Positions 34,416-43,903 of a DNA stretch of 64,000 nt are shown piece by piece; the first letter of the stretch is position 1; every line of letters begins with the position of its first letter. Under the pieces are notes generated by a model. The model worked only from the letters and a program-made list of their open reading frames with translations. It did not search any database and had not been told where the DNA came from. The DNA comes from Halomonas alkalicola (GTDB lineage: Bacteria > Pseudomonadota > Gammaproteobacteria > Pseudomonadales > Halomonadaceae): NCBI RefSeq assembly GCF_030704205.1, contig NZ_CP131913.1:434001-498000 (forward strand). Direction: 5' to 3'. The translations under genes and the position numbers were made by a program.

Positions 34416-34625
34416 ATGCCTCACCTGCTGAGATTTTCCCGCGATCTGGAAGCCCGCCTCGAGACCCTGGCCGAGACCACCGGCCTGAGCAAGAGCGAAC
34501 TGATCACCCGCTGCGTCGAGGGCGGCATCACCGCCCTGGAGACCCAGCTGCTGCCTACCGACAGCCAGGCCCCGACCGAGCGCAGCATCGACCAGGTGCT
34601 GCGGGAGAGCGGCCTGGGCGCTTGA
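34416..34625 (+). CDS. Small ribbon-helix-helix (CopG-like) DNA-binding protein
   Basis: The 69-residue protein has LLRFSRDLEARLETLAETTG and then LSKSELITRCVEGGITALE, which fits a beta strand followed by two helices of the RHH fold. A short Gln/Pro-containing tail follows. The ATG is preceded by ggagacgacgag. RHH proteins are often antitoxins or autorepressors; no toxin gene follows on the plus strand, as the next gene is convergent. The palindrome upstream may be its own operator. Confidence 0.65.
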   Translation: MPHLLRFSRDLEARLETLAETTGLSKSELITRCVEGGITALETQLLPTDSQAPTERSIDQVLRESGLGA

Positions 34626-34646
34626 CGCCTTCGCCCTGAGTCCTCT

Positions 34647-35600
34647 CTAGCGGGCGAGTGCGGCGTGAAAGCGGCGCAGCTCGCCCAGCGCCTGCTCGCC
34701 AGAGCTTGCTACCAGCCGCACCTCCTGCCCCGGCAGGCACTGGGCCAGCCGCGAGGCGGCAAGCGGCGTCAGCGCCCCCAGCCGCGGATAGCCGCCGATA
34801 GTCTGGCGGTCGTTGAGCAGCGCGATGGGCTGGCCGTCCGGCGGCACCTGCACGGCCCCGAGGCCGATGCCCTCCGAGACCAGCGAAGCGATGCGGCACT
34901 GCAGCCGCGGCCCGGTCAGCCTCACCCCCATGCGGTCGGCGCGGTCATCCACCCGCCAGGCCGAGTTGAAGGCCTGGAACAGGCTCTGGGCGGTGAAGTC
35001 GCTGATCTGGGCGCCGGGCAGCAGCGCAAGCCTGGCCGGAGCGCGATAGTCGGGTCGTAGCGCCTCCGGTGCCTCGGTCGGCCCATCGATGCCCCGGGGC
35101 TCTCCCACCGTCAGGCGATCCCCTTCGGCAAGCCGGCTGCCGCGCCCGTCGAAGCCGCCCAGCCCCTCGCGCACCACGCAGGCCACGCTGCCCAGCACCG
35201 GCTCGGCGACGAAGCCGCCGGCCACCGCCAGGTAGGCGCGCAGGCCGTTGGCCGGCGCGGCGAAGACCAGCCGCTGCCCTTCCTTGCAGGTAATGCGCTG
35301 CCACAGCGGCAGCGGCTCGCCGTCCAGGGTGGCCCCCAGGTCGGCACCGGCCACGGCAAGCGTCAGGTCGCGCTCGGCCACCAGGGTCAGCCCGCCGAAG
35401 GTGACCTCCAGCGCCGCCGCGCCCCAGGGATTGCCCGCCAGGCGGTTGGCCCAGGCCCAGCCGTGGAGGTCGGCCGGCCCACCCTGGGTGACCCCCAGGC
35501 GGCGCACGCCGAAGCGCCCGGCATCCTGCAGCAGCGCCAGGGGGCCGGCACGTTCGACGCGAAATCCGATAACGGTATATCTTCCTTTGTCGCGACTCAT
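34647..35600 (-). CDS. pxpC: 5-oxoprolinase subunit C
   Basis: The 317-residue protein belongs to the KipA/biotin-dependent carboxyltransferase-like family. It has VERAGPLALLQDAGRFGVRR, GVTQGGPADLHGWAWANRL and ALEVTFGGLTLV at the N-terminus, and the later NDRQTIGGYPRLGAL segment. With PxpB and PxpA it forms the ATP-dependent prokaryotic 5-oxoprolinase that opens 5-oxo-L-proline to L-glutamate. It overlaps pxpB by 4 bp. Confidence 0.93.
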   Translation of the reverse strand: MSRDKGRYTVIGFRVERAGPLALLQDAGRFGVRRLGVTQGGPADLHGWAWANRLAGNPWGAAALEVTFGGLTLVAERDLTLAVAGADLGATLDGEPLPLWQRITCKEGQRLVFAAPANGLRAYLAVAGGFVAEPVLGSVACVVREGLGGFDGRGSRLAEGDRLTVGEPRGIDGPTEAPEALRPDYRAPARLALLPGAQISDFTAQSLFQAFNSAWRVDDRADRMGVRLTGPRLQCRIASLVSEGIGLGAVQVPPDGQPIALLNDRQTIGGYPRLGALTPLAASRLAQCLPGQEVRLVASSGEQALGELRRFHAALAR

Positions 35601-36322
35601 CTCCCTGCCTCCATGGGCGTGGTATCGCCCCCCTCGGCCTCGAAGGCCTGCCGGTCCACGGGCACGAAGCGCACCCGGTCGCCCACCCGGAGCAGGCTGA
35701 AACCCTCGCGGTCGCGATCGAAGAGCCGCGCGGAGGTGCGTCCCAGCAGGTGCCAGCCGCCGGGGGTCACCGCCGGGTAGGCGGCGGTCTGGCGCCCGGC
35801 GATGGCCACGCTGTTGACCGGCACCCGCTTGCGGGGCGTGTCGAGCCTTGGCACTTCGAGGCGCGCGTCCAGCAGCCCCATGAAGGCGAAGCCGGGCGCG
35901 AAGCCCAGCGCGAAGACCCGAAAGTCGTGGCCGGCGTGGCAGGCGATCACCTCGTCCACCGTCATCCCGACCCGCTCGGCCACCCGGGGCAGGTCCGGCC
36001 CTACGCTAGGGTCGTACCAGGTGGGCAACTCGCGGACCTCGCCGGCATCGGCCTGCTCGTCCGGTTCGAGATCCCCCAGCAGCCCGAGCAGCCGGCGGCG
36101 GGCCTCCTCGGGGGAGAGCCTGAGCGGGTCGAAGACCACCAGCAGGGTGGTATAGGAAGGCACCAGGTCGACCAGCGCCTCGCCGAAGGCCGCCTCGCAG
36201 CGCCGCGTCAGCGGGGTGATCCAGGCCAGGTTGGACTCTTCGATGCGCTCGAAGAGCCGCACCATCCACCCGTCCAGGCCGGCGGACTCCAGCCGCGGCA
36301 GCCGTGCGTCCTCCCCCCTCAT
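35597..36322 (-). CDS. pxpB: 5-oxoprolinase subunit B
   Basis: The 241-residue KipI-family protein has [20 protein letters not shown], the central [20 protein letters not shown] and the conserved [16 protein letters not shown] segment ([16 protein letters not shown]). [19 protein letters not shown] and the [13 protein letters not shown] block follow. It partners PxpC and PxpA in 5-oxoproline hydrolysis. It overlaps pxpA by 4 bp and pxpC by 4 bp, so all three subunits should be made together. Confidence 0.94.
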   Translation of the reverse strand: MRGEDARLPRLESAGLDGWMVRLFERIEESNLAWITPLTRRCEAAFGEALVDLVPSYTTLLVVFDPLRLSPEEARRRLLGLLGDLEPDEQADAGEVRELPTWYDPSVGPDLPRVAERVGMTVDEVIACHAGHDFRVFALGFAPGFAFMGLLDARLEVPRLDTPRKRVPVNSVAIAGRQTAAYPAVTPGGWHLLGRTSARLFDRDREGFSLLRVGDRVRFVPVDRQAFEAEGGDTTPMEAGR

Positions 36323-37074
36323 GAGCCGGCCTCGATCTCGTCGAGGGCCTGGCGGATCGCCCGCACCGCGGCGATGGACTCGGGGTTGTCGCCGTGCACG
36401 CAGAGGGTGTCAGCGGCCAGCACCAGCTCGCTGCCGTCCCTGGCGGTGAGCGGCTGGCCGGTGGCGATACGCCGCGCCTGGTCCACGATCACCGCCTGGT
36501 CATGATGCACCGCCCCCGTCTCGCGCCGGGAGACCAGTCGCCCCTCGCCGTCGTAGGCGCGGTCGGCGAAGGCCTCGAACCACAACGCCACCCCCTCGGC
36601 CTCGGCCAGCGCCCGGGCCGCCGCGGTGTCGCGGGTGGCCATGGTCATCAAGGGCAGCGCGGGGTCGAAGGCGAGTATCGCCCGCATCACCGCGGTCATG
36701 ATCTCCGGGTCCCGGGCCATGTCGTTGTAGAGGGCACCGTGGGGCTTCACGTAGCTCACCTCGACCCCTTCCCCCCGGCACATGCCGTGAAGCGCCCCGA
36801 GCTGGTAGAGCACCAGGTTCTCGACCTCCTCGGACGAGCAGGCCAGGGAGCGGCGCCCGAAGCCCACCAGATCCGGGTAGGCCGGGTGGGCGCCGACACG
36901 CACCCCGTGCCTCTTCGCCAGGCGCACCGTCATGCGGATCACGTCGGGGTCCGAGGCGTGGAAGCCGCAGGCGACGTTGGCCAGGTCCACGTGGGGCATC
37001 ACCTCATGGTCGAGCCCCATCACCCAGGGGCCGTAGCTTTCCCCCATGTCGGCGTTGAGCAGGATAGGTGTCAT
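36319..37074 (-). CDS. pxpA: 5-oxoprolinase subunit A (LamB/YcsF family)
   Basis: The 251-residue protein starts [16 protein letters not shown] and has [39 protein letters not shown] and [12 protein letters not shown], the standard PxpA blocks. The closing [18 protein letters not shown] is also typical. It belongs to the carbohydrate-esterase-like (TIM-barrel) fold and forms the third subunit of 5-oxoprolinase. It is the first of the three pxp genes. Confidence 0.95.
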   Translation of the reverse strand: MTPILLNADMGESYGPWVMGLDHEVMPHVDLANVACGFHASDPDVIRMTVRLAKRHGVRVGAHPAYPDLVGFGRRSLACSSEEVENLVLYQLGALHGMCRGEGVEVSYVKPHGALYNDMARDPEIMTAVMRAILAFDPALPLMTMATRDTAAARALAEAEGVALWFEAFADRAYDGEGRLVSRRETGAVHHDQAVIVDQARRIATGQPLTARDGSELVLAADTLCVHGDNPESIAAVRAIRQALDEIEAGS

Positions 37075-37120
37075 GGAGTCTCTCCTTGTGAAACAGGATT
37101 GGGCCCGGGGCCTGGAAGTT

Positions 37121-38293
37121 CTAGAAGATATTGGAGCGTTCGTACTGGCTCGGCCAGGCCACGTTCCGGGCCTTCAGCGCCGCGGCGGCCCGCAGCGGCC
37201 AGACCGGATCGGCCAGCAGGGCCCGCCCGAGGATCACCAGGTCGGCCTGGCCGTTGGCGATCACCGACTCGGCAAGGTCGGGACTATGGATCAGGCCGAC
37301 GGCACCGGTCGCGATCTCGGCCCCGCTGCGCACCGCCTGGGCCAGGGGAATCTGGTAGCCGGGGTGGATGGGAATCGCCTGGCGGGGGTCGTTGCCACCC
37401 GAGGAGCAGTCGATCAGGTCCACCTGGCCCAGCGCCTTCAGCCGCGCGGCCAGTCGCACCGTCTGCTCCAGGTCCCAGCCTCCCTCGACCCAGTCGGTGC
37501 AGGAGAGGCGCAGGAACAGCGGCAACTCCTCGGGCCACTCCTCCCGGGTCGCCGCGATGGACTCCAGCAGGAAGCGGATGCGATTGTCGAAGCTGCCGCC
37601 GTAGCCATCATCGCGCCGATTGCTCAGGGGGGACAGGAACTGATGGATCAGATAGCCGTGGGCGCCGTGCAGTTCCAGCGCCTTGAAGCCCGCCTCCCGG
37701 GCACGGCGCACGCTGGCCTTGAGGCTGGCGATGGACGCCTCGATCTGGTCGACCGACATGGCCTCGGGCGTCGCCCAGCCCCGGGCATAGGGCAGCGCCG
37801 AGGCCGAGACCTGATCCTGCCAGCCCCCCTCGGCAGGCGTCAGGGGGCGTGAGCCCTCCCAGGGGCGCCCCACCGACGCCTTGCGCCCGGCGTGGCCCAG
37901 CTGGATCCCCGGCACCGCACCCTGGGCCTCGACGAAGGCGGCGATGCGGGCCAGGCGGTCGCGCTGCTCGTCGTTCCAGAGCCCGAGGCAGTGCGGGGTG
38001 ATTCTCCCCCGGGGCTCGATGTGCACCGCCTCGGTGAACACCCAGCCGGCGCCACCGGCGGCCCTGGCACCCAGATGAACGAGATGCCAGTCGTTGGTCA
38101 GGCCGTCGTGCCCAGAGTACTGGCACATGGGCGAGAGCATGATCCGGTTGCGGGCGGTGACCGAGCGAAACTGGATAGGCCGGAACAGGTGGGGGTCGGG
38201 GTCGCGGCGCAGGACCCGGCGCTCATCCTCCCCGCCGGAGCGTGAGTCGATGATGGCACCCTGCGCCGCCGGGTCAGGGGTGATATCGGCCAT
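37121..38293 (-). CDS. Old-yellow-enzyme-type NADH:flavin oxidoreductase
   Basis: The 390-residue FMN-dependent TIM-barrel protein has [38 protein letters not shown] (the YqjM-type Cys-containing N-terminus), [31 protein letters not shown] and [11 protein letters not shown]. These enzymes reduce activated alkenes of enones and enoates. The ATG is preceded by aaggagg at 8 bases. It lies in the pxp/TRAP cluster on the same strand, but its substrate there is unclear. Confidence 0.92.
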   Translation of the reverse strand: MADITPDPAAQGAIIDSRSGGEDERRVLRRDPDPHLFRPIQFRSVTARNRIMLSPMCQYSGHDGLTNDWHLVHLGARAAGGAGWVFTEAVHIEPRGRITPHCLGLWNDEQRDRLARIAAFVEAQGAVPGIQLGHAGRKASVGRPWEGSRPLTPAEGGWQDQVSASALPYARGWATPEAMSVDQIEASIASLKASVRRAREAGFKALELHGAHGYLIHQFLSPLSNRRDDGYGGSFDNRIRFLLESIAATREEWPEELPLFLRLSCTDWVEGGWDLEQTVRLAARLKALGQVDLIDCSSGGNDPRQAIPIHPGYQIPLAQAVRSGAEIATGAVGLIHSPDLAESVIANGQADLVILGRALLADPVWPLRAAAALKARNVAWPSQYERSNIF

Positions 38294-38310
38294 GGCCAGG
38301 CCTCCTTGTC

Positions 38311-38358
38311 ATTGTTGTGTGCGTGGCTGTCTGCGTTGTTGTGTGCGTAGCTGTCTGC
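38311..38358. repeat. 24-bp tandem duplication upstream of the oxidoreductase gene
   Basis: Two adjacent 24-bp copies (38311-38334 and 38335-38358) agree at 22 of 24 positions; both contain ttgttgtgtgcgt and gctgtctgc. They lie in the 110-bp gap between the membrane-protein stop and the oxidoreductase start. Their role, if any, is unknown. Confidence 0.8.
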
Positions 38359-38403
38359 GTTGATTTCTGGCTTGTTGGAAGTGTTCCGTGTGCCGCCGTC
38401 GGC

Positions 38404-39216
38404 TCATGAATCGAGGGTGCCGCCCCTGCTGGCGAGGGCGCGCCTGAACCGCCACTGGCTGATCAGGAACAGCGTCGCGCTGACGCCCATGGAAGCCAGC
38501 AGCGCGAGCAGGAAGACTCCCATCGGAGGCAGGTGGCCGACCAGTGCCGCCGTCACCACGCCGAAGGCCACCAGGCTCAGCATGCCCTTCTGGGCCATGC
38601 TCACGGTGGCACGCGCCACATCGGGACCGTAGCGCTCATGCAGGGTCCAGCCAATGGTAAACAGCCCCACCGGGAACCCCACCAGCATGCCGGAAAGCAG
38701 CGGGCCCGACTTGACCGCCAGGGTGGTCGCCACGCTCACCAGCACGCCGGCCAGCAGGCCGCGCAGCGCCAGGTCGAACCAGCCGGATCGCGCCACCACG
38801 ACGGGCTGGCGCAACCGGAGCCCCCGCCGGATCCCCTCCGCCAGCAGCAGTATGGCGAGGTACATCAGCACCGCGCCCCCCACCCCTCCCGGCACCCGCG
38901 AGAACAGCAGGGCCGCGGGCACCCAGCACAGCGTGGCGAGACCCAGGCTGGCCAGGGCGCTCAGCCGTCCGGCGGTGACCACGAAGCTGATGCTGAACAG
39001 CAGGGTGGCGACCAGCGCATGCAGGGTCGAGAGCGCCGCGGCCTGGATGAACTCGGTCGAATGGTCCCGAAGCATGAAGAAGTAGCCGGGGCCCAGGACG
39101 ATGGGGGTTCCGGCGATGATACCGCCCAGCCGCGGCCCCAGCTTGCCGACCGCAAGCGACACCCCGACCACCACCACCGCCGTGGCGATGAGCTTGGCCA
39201 GCAGAACGCTCAGCAT
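38404..39216 (-). CDS. Membrane protein of unknown function
   Basis: The 270-residue protein has about eight to nine membrane segments (start LLAKLIATAVVVVGVSLAVG; GGIIAGTPIVLGPGYFFML; and LLSGMLVGFPVGLFTIGWTL, a repeated-looking G-x-P motif in each half). The two halves appear similar, suggesting an internal duplication as in small transporters. I do not recognise the family. It lies between DUF2848 and the oxidoreductase gene in the same operon, 16 bp after the DUF2848 stop, so a transport role related to the cluster is possible. Confidence 0.7.
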   Translation of the reverse strand: MLSVLLAKLIATAVVVVGVSLAVGKLGPRLGGIIAGTPIVLGPGYFFMLRDHSTEFIQAAALSTLHALVATLLFSISFVVTAGRLSALASLGLATLCWVPAALLFSRVPGGVGGAVLMYLAILLLAEGIRRGLRLRQPVVVARSGWFDLALRGLLAGVLVSVATTLAVKSGPLLSGMLVGFPVGLFTIGWTLHERYGPDVARATVSMAQKGMLSLVAFGVVTAALVGHLPPMGVFLLALLASMGVSATLFLISQWRFRRALASRGGTLDS

Positions 39217-39232
39217 GCTGACTTGCCTCGCC

Positions 39233-39910
39233 TCATGCCACGACCGGCAGGGTCTCGACCCGGTAGGCGTGCTCCAGGGTACGTCCGGAGACCGGGTCCG
39301 TCAGCACCACGCGAAAGGCCTCGGCGGGCCGCACCCCGCCGATCACCGGCAGGGTGCCACAGAACATCACCTGGCCCGGCGCCAGCTGCGCACCGGCCAG
39401 CCCGAAACGCGACAGCAACGCCTCGGGATGCAGCAGCCCGGTCACGCCCCCCTGCTGGTAGCACACCTCCTCCCCATCGATGGTGGCATGGGAGGCCAGG
39501 GTCAGCTCGTCCCAGTGGTCGATCACCTCGTCGAGGCGCCATACGCTCCCGCCTACCGGCTTGGCACAGACCTGCTTGGAGTGCGCCACCGACCATGCTT
39601 CGGCCTCCCGGTCGGTGTGGTCGGACCCGATGCCGACCAGGGTGCCGGCGTGGCTGCCGATCAGCACCACCTCCACTTCGCCGCTGGTGGCCTCGCCCAG
39701 CACCTGGACGCCGGGGTCGGTGGTCAGCTGGTTGGCCGCCACGCGGTAGAAGAGCGGCGTGGTGGAGGGCGGGGTCACGCCGATCGCCCGGAGCTCCTCG
39801 ATGTGCTCGTCGATGGCAGCCTGCTCGCGGCCGGCCCAGCCGGCGATGATCAGCTCCTCGACCTCCACCTCGACGGGTGGCTGTGTCGCCGAAAGATAGA
39901 ATGTGGTCAC
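39233..39910 (-). CDS. DUF2848 domain protein
   Basis: The 225-residue protein starts at a GTG (39910) with aaggagg 8 bases upstream. It includes IIAGWAGREQAAIDEHIEEL, VVLIGSHAGTLVGIGSDHTD, GEVCYQQGGVTGLLHPE-like and VMFCGTLPVIGGVRPAEAF. The DUF2848 fold resembles fumarylacetoacetate-hydrolase-type enzymes, but no activity is established. It is frequent near TRAP or amidase genes. It follows dctM by 59 bp on the same strand. Confidence 0.85.
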   Translation of the reverse strand: MTTFYLSATQPPVEVEVEELIIAGWAGREQAAIDEHIEELRAIGVTPPSTTPLFYRVAANQLTTDPGVQVLGEATSGEVEVVLIGSHAGTLVGIGSDHTDREAEAWSVAHSKQVCAKPVGGSVWRLDEVIDHWDELTLASHATIDGEEVCYQQGGVTGLLHPEALLSRFGLAGAQLAPGQVMFCGTLPVIGGVRPAEAFRVVLTDPVSGRTLEHAYRVETLPVVA

Positions 39911-39969
39911 TATGGGCTCCTCCTTGTTGTGAGTGGTGAGCGGCGAGCGGTGCCTGGTGGGCGGCGGCA

Positions 39970-41256
39970 CTAGCCGCGCACCAGGTTGGGCAGGTACATG
40001 GCGACCGACGGGAAGAGGATCAGCACGATCGCCATGATGAACATGATGCCGACATAGGGCATGGCGCCGAGCATCACGTCGTTGAAGGAGCCGCCCTGGC
40101 GAACCCCCTGGACCACGTAGAGGTTGAGCCCCACCGGCGGGGTGATCAGCGCCATCTCGATGAGCAGGATCAGCAGGATGCCGAACCACACCGGATCGAA
40201 GCCCATGGCGATCACGATGGGCGCCACGATGGGGATGGTGATCACCATCAGCGACAGCGTCTCGATGAAGAAGCCGAGGATGATGTAGAGCACGATCACC
40301 AGCATCAGGGTCGAGTAGGGACCGAGACCCGCCGACTCCAGGAAGGCGGTGAGCTCCCGGGTGACCCCGGTGGAAGCCAGCACGAAGTTGAGGAAGTAGG
40401 AGGCGATGATGATCAGCATGATCATGCCGGTGGTGCGCATGGTGCCATCCAGGGCCTCGACGATGATGCGCAGCGACAGCTTGCGCATGAACAGCGCGAT
40501 CAGCAGCGCCCCGATCACCCCCAGCGAGGCCGCCTCGGTGGGGGTCGCCCAGCCCGCATAGATCGAGCCCACCACGATGCCGAACAGGATCAGCACGGGG
40601 ACCAGGTGCCTGAGCCCCGCGATACGCTCTCCCCAGCTGTGGTGGGTACTGGGCCCACCGAGGCTGGGGCGCCACATGCAGATCAGGGCCGTGCCGACCA
40701 TGAACAGCACCGCCAGCAGCAGACCCGGAATCAGGCCCGCGGCGAAGAGCTGGGGAATCGAGGTCTCGGTCAGAAAGCCGTAGACGATCAGGTTGATGGA
40801 GGGGGGAATCATGATGCCGAGGGTGCCCCCGGCGGCGATCGAGCCGGTGAACAGCTTGGCATCGTACTTCATTTCCTTGCCCTGGGGGATGGCTACGGTG
40901 CCGATGGTGGCCGCCGTCGCCACGCTGGACCCGGAGGTGGCGGAAAACAGCGTCGCGGTGCCGATGTTGGCATGCAGCAGCCCACCCGGCAGCCAGGAGA
41001 GCCAGCTCTCCAGCGCCCGGTAGGTACCCTTGGCGATCCCGGTACGCACCAGGATCTCGCCCAGCAGGATGAACAGGGGGATGGCGATCAGCAGGAAGCT
41101 GTCGGAGGCCGACCAGAGCACGTCGCCCATGGCCCTGACCAGCGGGAAGGGGGAAAAGAACTCATCCAGGAACAGCCCCAGGGCTATCAGGGTCGCCGCC
41201 ACGGGGACGCTGACCAGCAGCAGGACGAGCAGCACCAGCAGTGCGATCAGAATCAT
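39970..41256 (-). CDS. dctM: TRAP transporter large permease (DctM)
   Basis: The 428-residue protein has about 12 membrane segments and the DctM blocks: LLIAIPLFILLGEILVRTGI, LLHANIGTATLFSATSGSS, GSIAAGGTLGIMIPPSINLI and ALITPPVGLNLYVVQG. It is the sodium- or proton-coupled transport subunit that works with the small permease and the periplasmic binding protein next to it. It overlaps dctQ by 4 bp. Confidence 0.95.
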   Translation of the reverse strand: MILIALLVLLVLLLVSVPVAATLIALGLFLDEFFSPFPLVRAMGDVLWSASDSFLLIAIPLFILLGEILVRTGIAKGTYRALESWLSWLPGGLLHANIGTATLFSATSGSSVATAATIGTVAIPQGKEMKYDAKLFTGSIAAGGTLGIMIPPSINLIVYGFLTETSIPQLFAAGLIPGLLLAVLFMVGTALICMWRPSLGGPSTHHSWGERIAGLRHLVPVLILFGIVVGSIYAGWATPTEAASLGVIGALLIALFMRKLSLRIIVEALDGTMRTTGMIMLIIIASYFLNFVLASTGVTRELTAFLESAGLGPYSTLMLVIVLYIILGFFIETLSLMVITIPIVAPIVIAMGFDPVWFGILLILLIEMALITPPVGLNLYVVQGVRQGGSFNDVMLGAMPYVGIMFIMAIVLILFPSVAMYLPNLVRG

Positions 41257-41849
41257 GAGTGGGCTTCCTTGTTTTCTTCGCTGATCTGCTCATCCAGCGT
41301 CGGGCTGCCCGCCAGCCGCTGGACCCCCTCCACATCCCGACACAGCAGGCCGAGGAGGACGCGCAGCGAGAGCAGGCCGACGGCGAGGCTGAACCAGGCC
41401 AGCCCCAGCAGCCACAGCGCCTGGGGCAGCCAGATGGGCGTGCCGAGCGGGGTGTTGGCCGTCGCCCCAGCCAGGTAGGAGTCCTTGGTGACCTCGAAGG
41501 CGGCCCCGACCACCAGCACGCAGAAGAGCGCCATGGCGAGCAGGGCGACCAGATCGAGCACCCCACGGACGCTGACCGGCAGGTTGAGGTAGAGGGCATC
41601 GATGCGAATGTGCGCCTTGCGCATCAGGGTGAAGGCGAACGACCAGCTGGCGCTGATCGCCATGATATAGCCGGTGATCTCCGTGGCATGGACGGCCGAG
41701 CGCCCCATGAAGCGCCGCGACAGCACTTCCAGGGTGACCATGGCCACGGTCAGCAGAATCAGCACGCCGCCGGCTCTCGCCAGCCAGAGGGAGCCGACCT
41801 GCACGCCATCCAGCACCCGATCGAGGGTGGTATTGACCCGTTGCAACAT
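41253..41849 (-). CDS. dctQ: TRAP transporter small permease (DctQ)
   Basis: The 198-residue protein has four membrane segments (SLWLARAGGVLILLTVAMVT; ITGYIMAISASWSFAFTL; GVLDLVALLAMALFCVLVVG; LPQALWLLGLAWFSLAVGLL). The ATG at 41849 is chosen because ggagag precedes it; in-frame codons up to 41903 are unlikely. It pairs with the DctM subunit whose gene it overlaps. Confidence 0.92.
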   Translation of the reverse strand: MLQRVNTTLDRVLDGVQVGSLWLARAGGVLILLTVAMVTLEVLSRRFMGRSAVHATEITGYIMAISASWSFAFTLMRKAHIRIDALYLNLPVSVRGVLDLVALLAMALFCVLVVGAAFEVTKDSYLAGATANTPLGTPIWLPQALWLLGLAWFSLAVGLLSLRVLLGLLCRDVEGVQRLAGSPTLDEQISEENKEAHS

Positions 41850-41913
41850 GTGTCTCTCCAGGGCGAGGCCGGGCTGTAGAACAGCCCGGTCGCCGGCAGT
41901 CATCGAACGGGAA

Positions 41914-42978
41914 TTACTTGGTGGCCGTCAGGCCCGTGATGGCCCCGATGGTCTCGTTCCAGCGATCGACCCACTCCTGGTCCACGCGGTTGGCCCAGTT
42001 CGGCAGCAGGGTCTCCTCGAGGTGACGCGTCGCCTCCGCGTAGTCCTCATCGGTCGCCTCGACCAGCACCATCCTGCCGGGGTCGCCACGGGTACACTCC
42101 CCTTCGCCGGTCAGGCAGGCGATCCCCTCGCGGGTCTCCTCCACGGCGGACTCCCACACCGGGTTCTCGTAGTGGTCGCGGATCTCGGCGGTCAGCCACT
42201 CCTGGGTCTCGGGCGACAGGGAGGCCCATTTGTTGCCGTTCATGGCCGTAACCACATGATCCCAGCCCCCCACCGGCAGCGGGTAGAGGTGGGTGGAGAC
42301 CTCATGCCAGCCGGAGCTGTAGCCGGAGAGCGAGCCGGTCACGGCGCAGTCGATGACGCCACGCTGCATGGCACCGGGTACCTCGCTGAAGTTCAGCGTG
42401 ATGCCCTCGGCGCCCAGCGCTTCCAGGAACTCGGCGGTGGTCCGGCCGCTGGCCCTGACCTTCTTGCCGGCCAGATCGGAGAGCCCGTCGATGGCGACAT
42501 TGCAGAAGACCATCTGCGAGGGATAGGGCACCACGGCCAGCAGGTGCGCGTTGCGATAGCGCTTGGCGAAGGCGTCGGCCAGCACCGGACGATAGGCGTC
42601 GGCCACCGCCCGGGCCGTCTCCACGTCCGGTGCGATCATCGGCATGTCCAGCCCCTCGAGCTCCGGCGCATCCTGCACGGCATAGTTGATAACGGTGGAG
42701 GCCACCTCGATCACGTCGCGGCCCATCAGGCGGTAGACCTCCCCTCCCCCGAGCCCCATCTGGTCGAAGGTGGTGACATCGGTGGTGATCCGGCCACCGG
42801 AGGCCTCGGGCAGGTGGCGCTCCCAGAAGGGGCGCTCGAAGTTCTGATAGAGCGACAGGCTGCTCCAGCTGCCCACGTAGGCGATGCTGGTCTCGTCCAG
42901 CTCCTGGGCCTGGGCCTGGGAGGCGGCCACCAGCATGCCGGCAGCCACAGCAGTCACGAGGGATTTCGGGGTCATCAT
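41914..42978 (-). CDS. dctP: TRAP transporter substrate-binding protein (DctP)
   Basis: The 354-residue protein has a signal peptide (SLVTAVAAGMLVAASQAQAQ) and DctP-family features such as GGEVYRLMGRDVIEVAST, VRASGRTTAEFLEALGAEGI and VIDCAVTGSLSGYSSGWHEV. It differs from well-studied C4-dicarboxylate binders, so the ligand is unknown; cluster context suggests a glutamate- or pyroglutamate-like compound. ATGs at 42978 and 42975 are both possible starts. Confidence 0.92.
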   Translation of the reverse strand: MMTPKSLVTAVAAGMLVAASQAQAQELDETSIAYVGSWSSLSLYQNFERPFWERHLPEASGGRITTDVTTFDQMGLGGGEVYRLMGRDVIEVASTVINYAVQDAPELEGLDMPMIAPDVETARAVADAYRPVLADAFAKRYRNAHLLAVVPYPSQMVFCNVAIDGLSDLAGKKVRASGRTTAEFLEALGAEGITLNFSEVPGAMQRGVIDCAVTGSLSGYSSGWHEVSTHLYPLPVGGWDHVVTAMNGNKWASLSPETQEWLTAEIRDHYENPVWESAVEETREGIACLTGEGECTRGDPGRMVLVEATDEDYAEATRHLEETLLPNWANRVDQEWVDRWNETIGAITGLTATK

Positions 42979-43018
42979 GGGATCTACCTCTTGTTGGTGT
43001 TGTGGGGTCTTTCGAGGG

Positions 43019-43822
43019 TTACAGCAGGGCCAGGCGACTGTCGGGAATGTCCGTGATCAGCATATGGCCCGGGCTGTGGGTGATGGCAAACTCGATGGCA
43101 GACTCGACCAGCACCTGCTGGGGCGTGACCCCGCAGGCCCAGAACACCGGGATCTCGTCCTCGCCGATCGTGACCGCATCGCCGTAATCGGGGGTGCCGA
43201 TGTCCGGGATCCCGATGAGTGCCGGGTCACCGAAATGCACCGGCGCACCGTGTGCCTGGGGATAGCGGCTGGTGATCTGGATCGCCCGGATGGCATCCGC
43301 GGCCCGGTAGGGGCGCATGGAGACCACCAGGCGACCGCCGAAGCCGCCCGCCGGGATCAGCGGGACGGAGGTGTTGTACATCGGAACATTGCGTCCCTCG
43401 TCGATATGGCGCACCGGCAGCCCATCCAGCGCCAGGGCATGCTCGAAGGTGAAGGAGCAGCCCAGGGCGAAGGTCACCAGGTCATCTCGCCAGATCCCGG
43501 CGACGTCATGCACCGTCTCGGCCAGCCGGCCGTCGCGGTAGATGCCATAGGCGGGAACGTCGCGGGCGATATCCAGGTCCTCCCCCAGCGCGCCGCAGAT
43601 ACGCTCGCCGGGCTCGGTGACGGCCAGCAGCGGGCAGGGCCGGGGGTTGGCCTGGCAGAAGCGCAGGAAGCCGTTGGCCTGAGCTTCGGGAAGGATCACC
43701 AGGTTGACCTGGACATACCCCTTGGCCAGGCCCGCGGTGGGGCCGACCAGGGTGCCATCACGAGCGGCGAGGCGCACGGCTCTCGGGTCGTTCTCGGCAT
43801 AAGGGAGCGTTGTTGGGGTCAT
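43019..43822 (-). CDS. DUF1445 family protein (D-glutamate cyclase-like, YcsI)
   Basis: The 267-residue protein has the family blocks [57 protein letters not shown] and [10 protein letters not shown], then [20 protein letters not shown] and [10 protein letters not shown]. The mammalian mitochondrial member cyclises D-glutamate to 5-oxo-D-proline; bacterial members are generally labelled putative hydro-lyases. Linkage with pxpABC, which opens 5-oxoproline, fits that chemistry well. It appears to be the first gene of the long leftward operon after the LysR gene. Confidence 0.85.
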   Translation of the reverse strand: MTPTTLPYAENDPRAVRLAARDGTLVGPTAGLAKGYVQVNLVILPEAQANGFLRFCQANPRPCPLLAVTEPGERICGALGEDLDIARDVPAYGIYRDGRLAETVHDVAGIWRDDLVTFALGCSFTFEHALALDGLPVRHIDEGRNVPMYNTSVPLIPAGGFGGRLVVSMRPYRAADAIRAIQITSRYPQAHGAPVHFGDPALIGIPDIGTPDYGDAVTIGEDEIPVFWACGVTPQQVLVESAIEFAITHSPGHMLITDIPDSRLALL

Positions 43823-43903
43823 TGTTCTGCCTCTGCATGCGGTCCTTCAAAGGTAGGGCAGAACAAATGATTACTTCAAATCGATATTCAGGATCACTTT
43901 TGA
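43823..43903 (-). promoter_or_regulatory. Candidate operator/promoter of the pxp-TRAP operon
   Basis: The 81-bp gap between the LysR gene and the DUF1445 gene is AT-rich. On the plus strand, ggatcac and ttgatcaa occur at its right side, with ctgatcac just inside the LysR 3' end (43910-43920). These three related gatca sites are candidates for LysR binding. No clear sigma-70 pair stands out. Confidence 0.35.
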
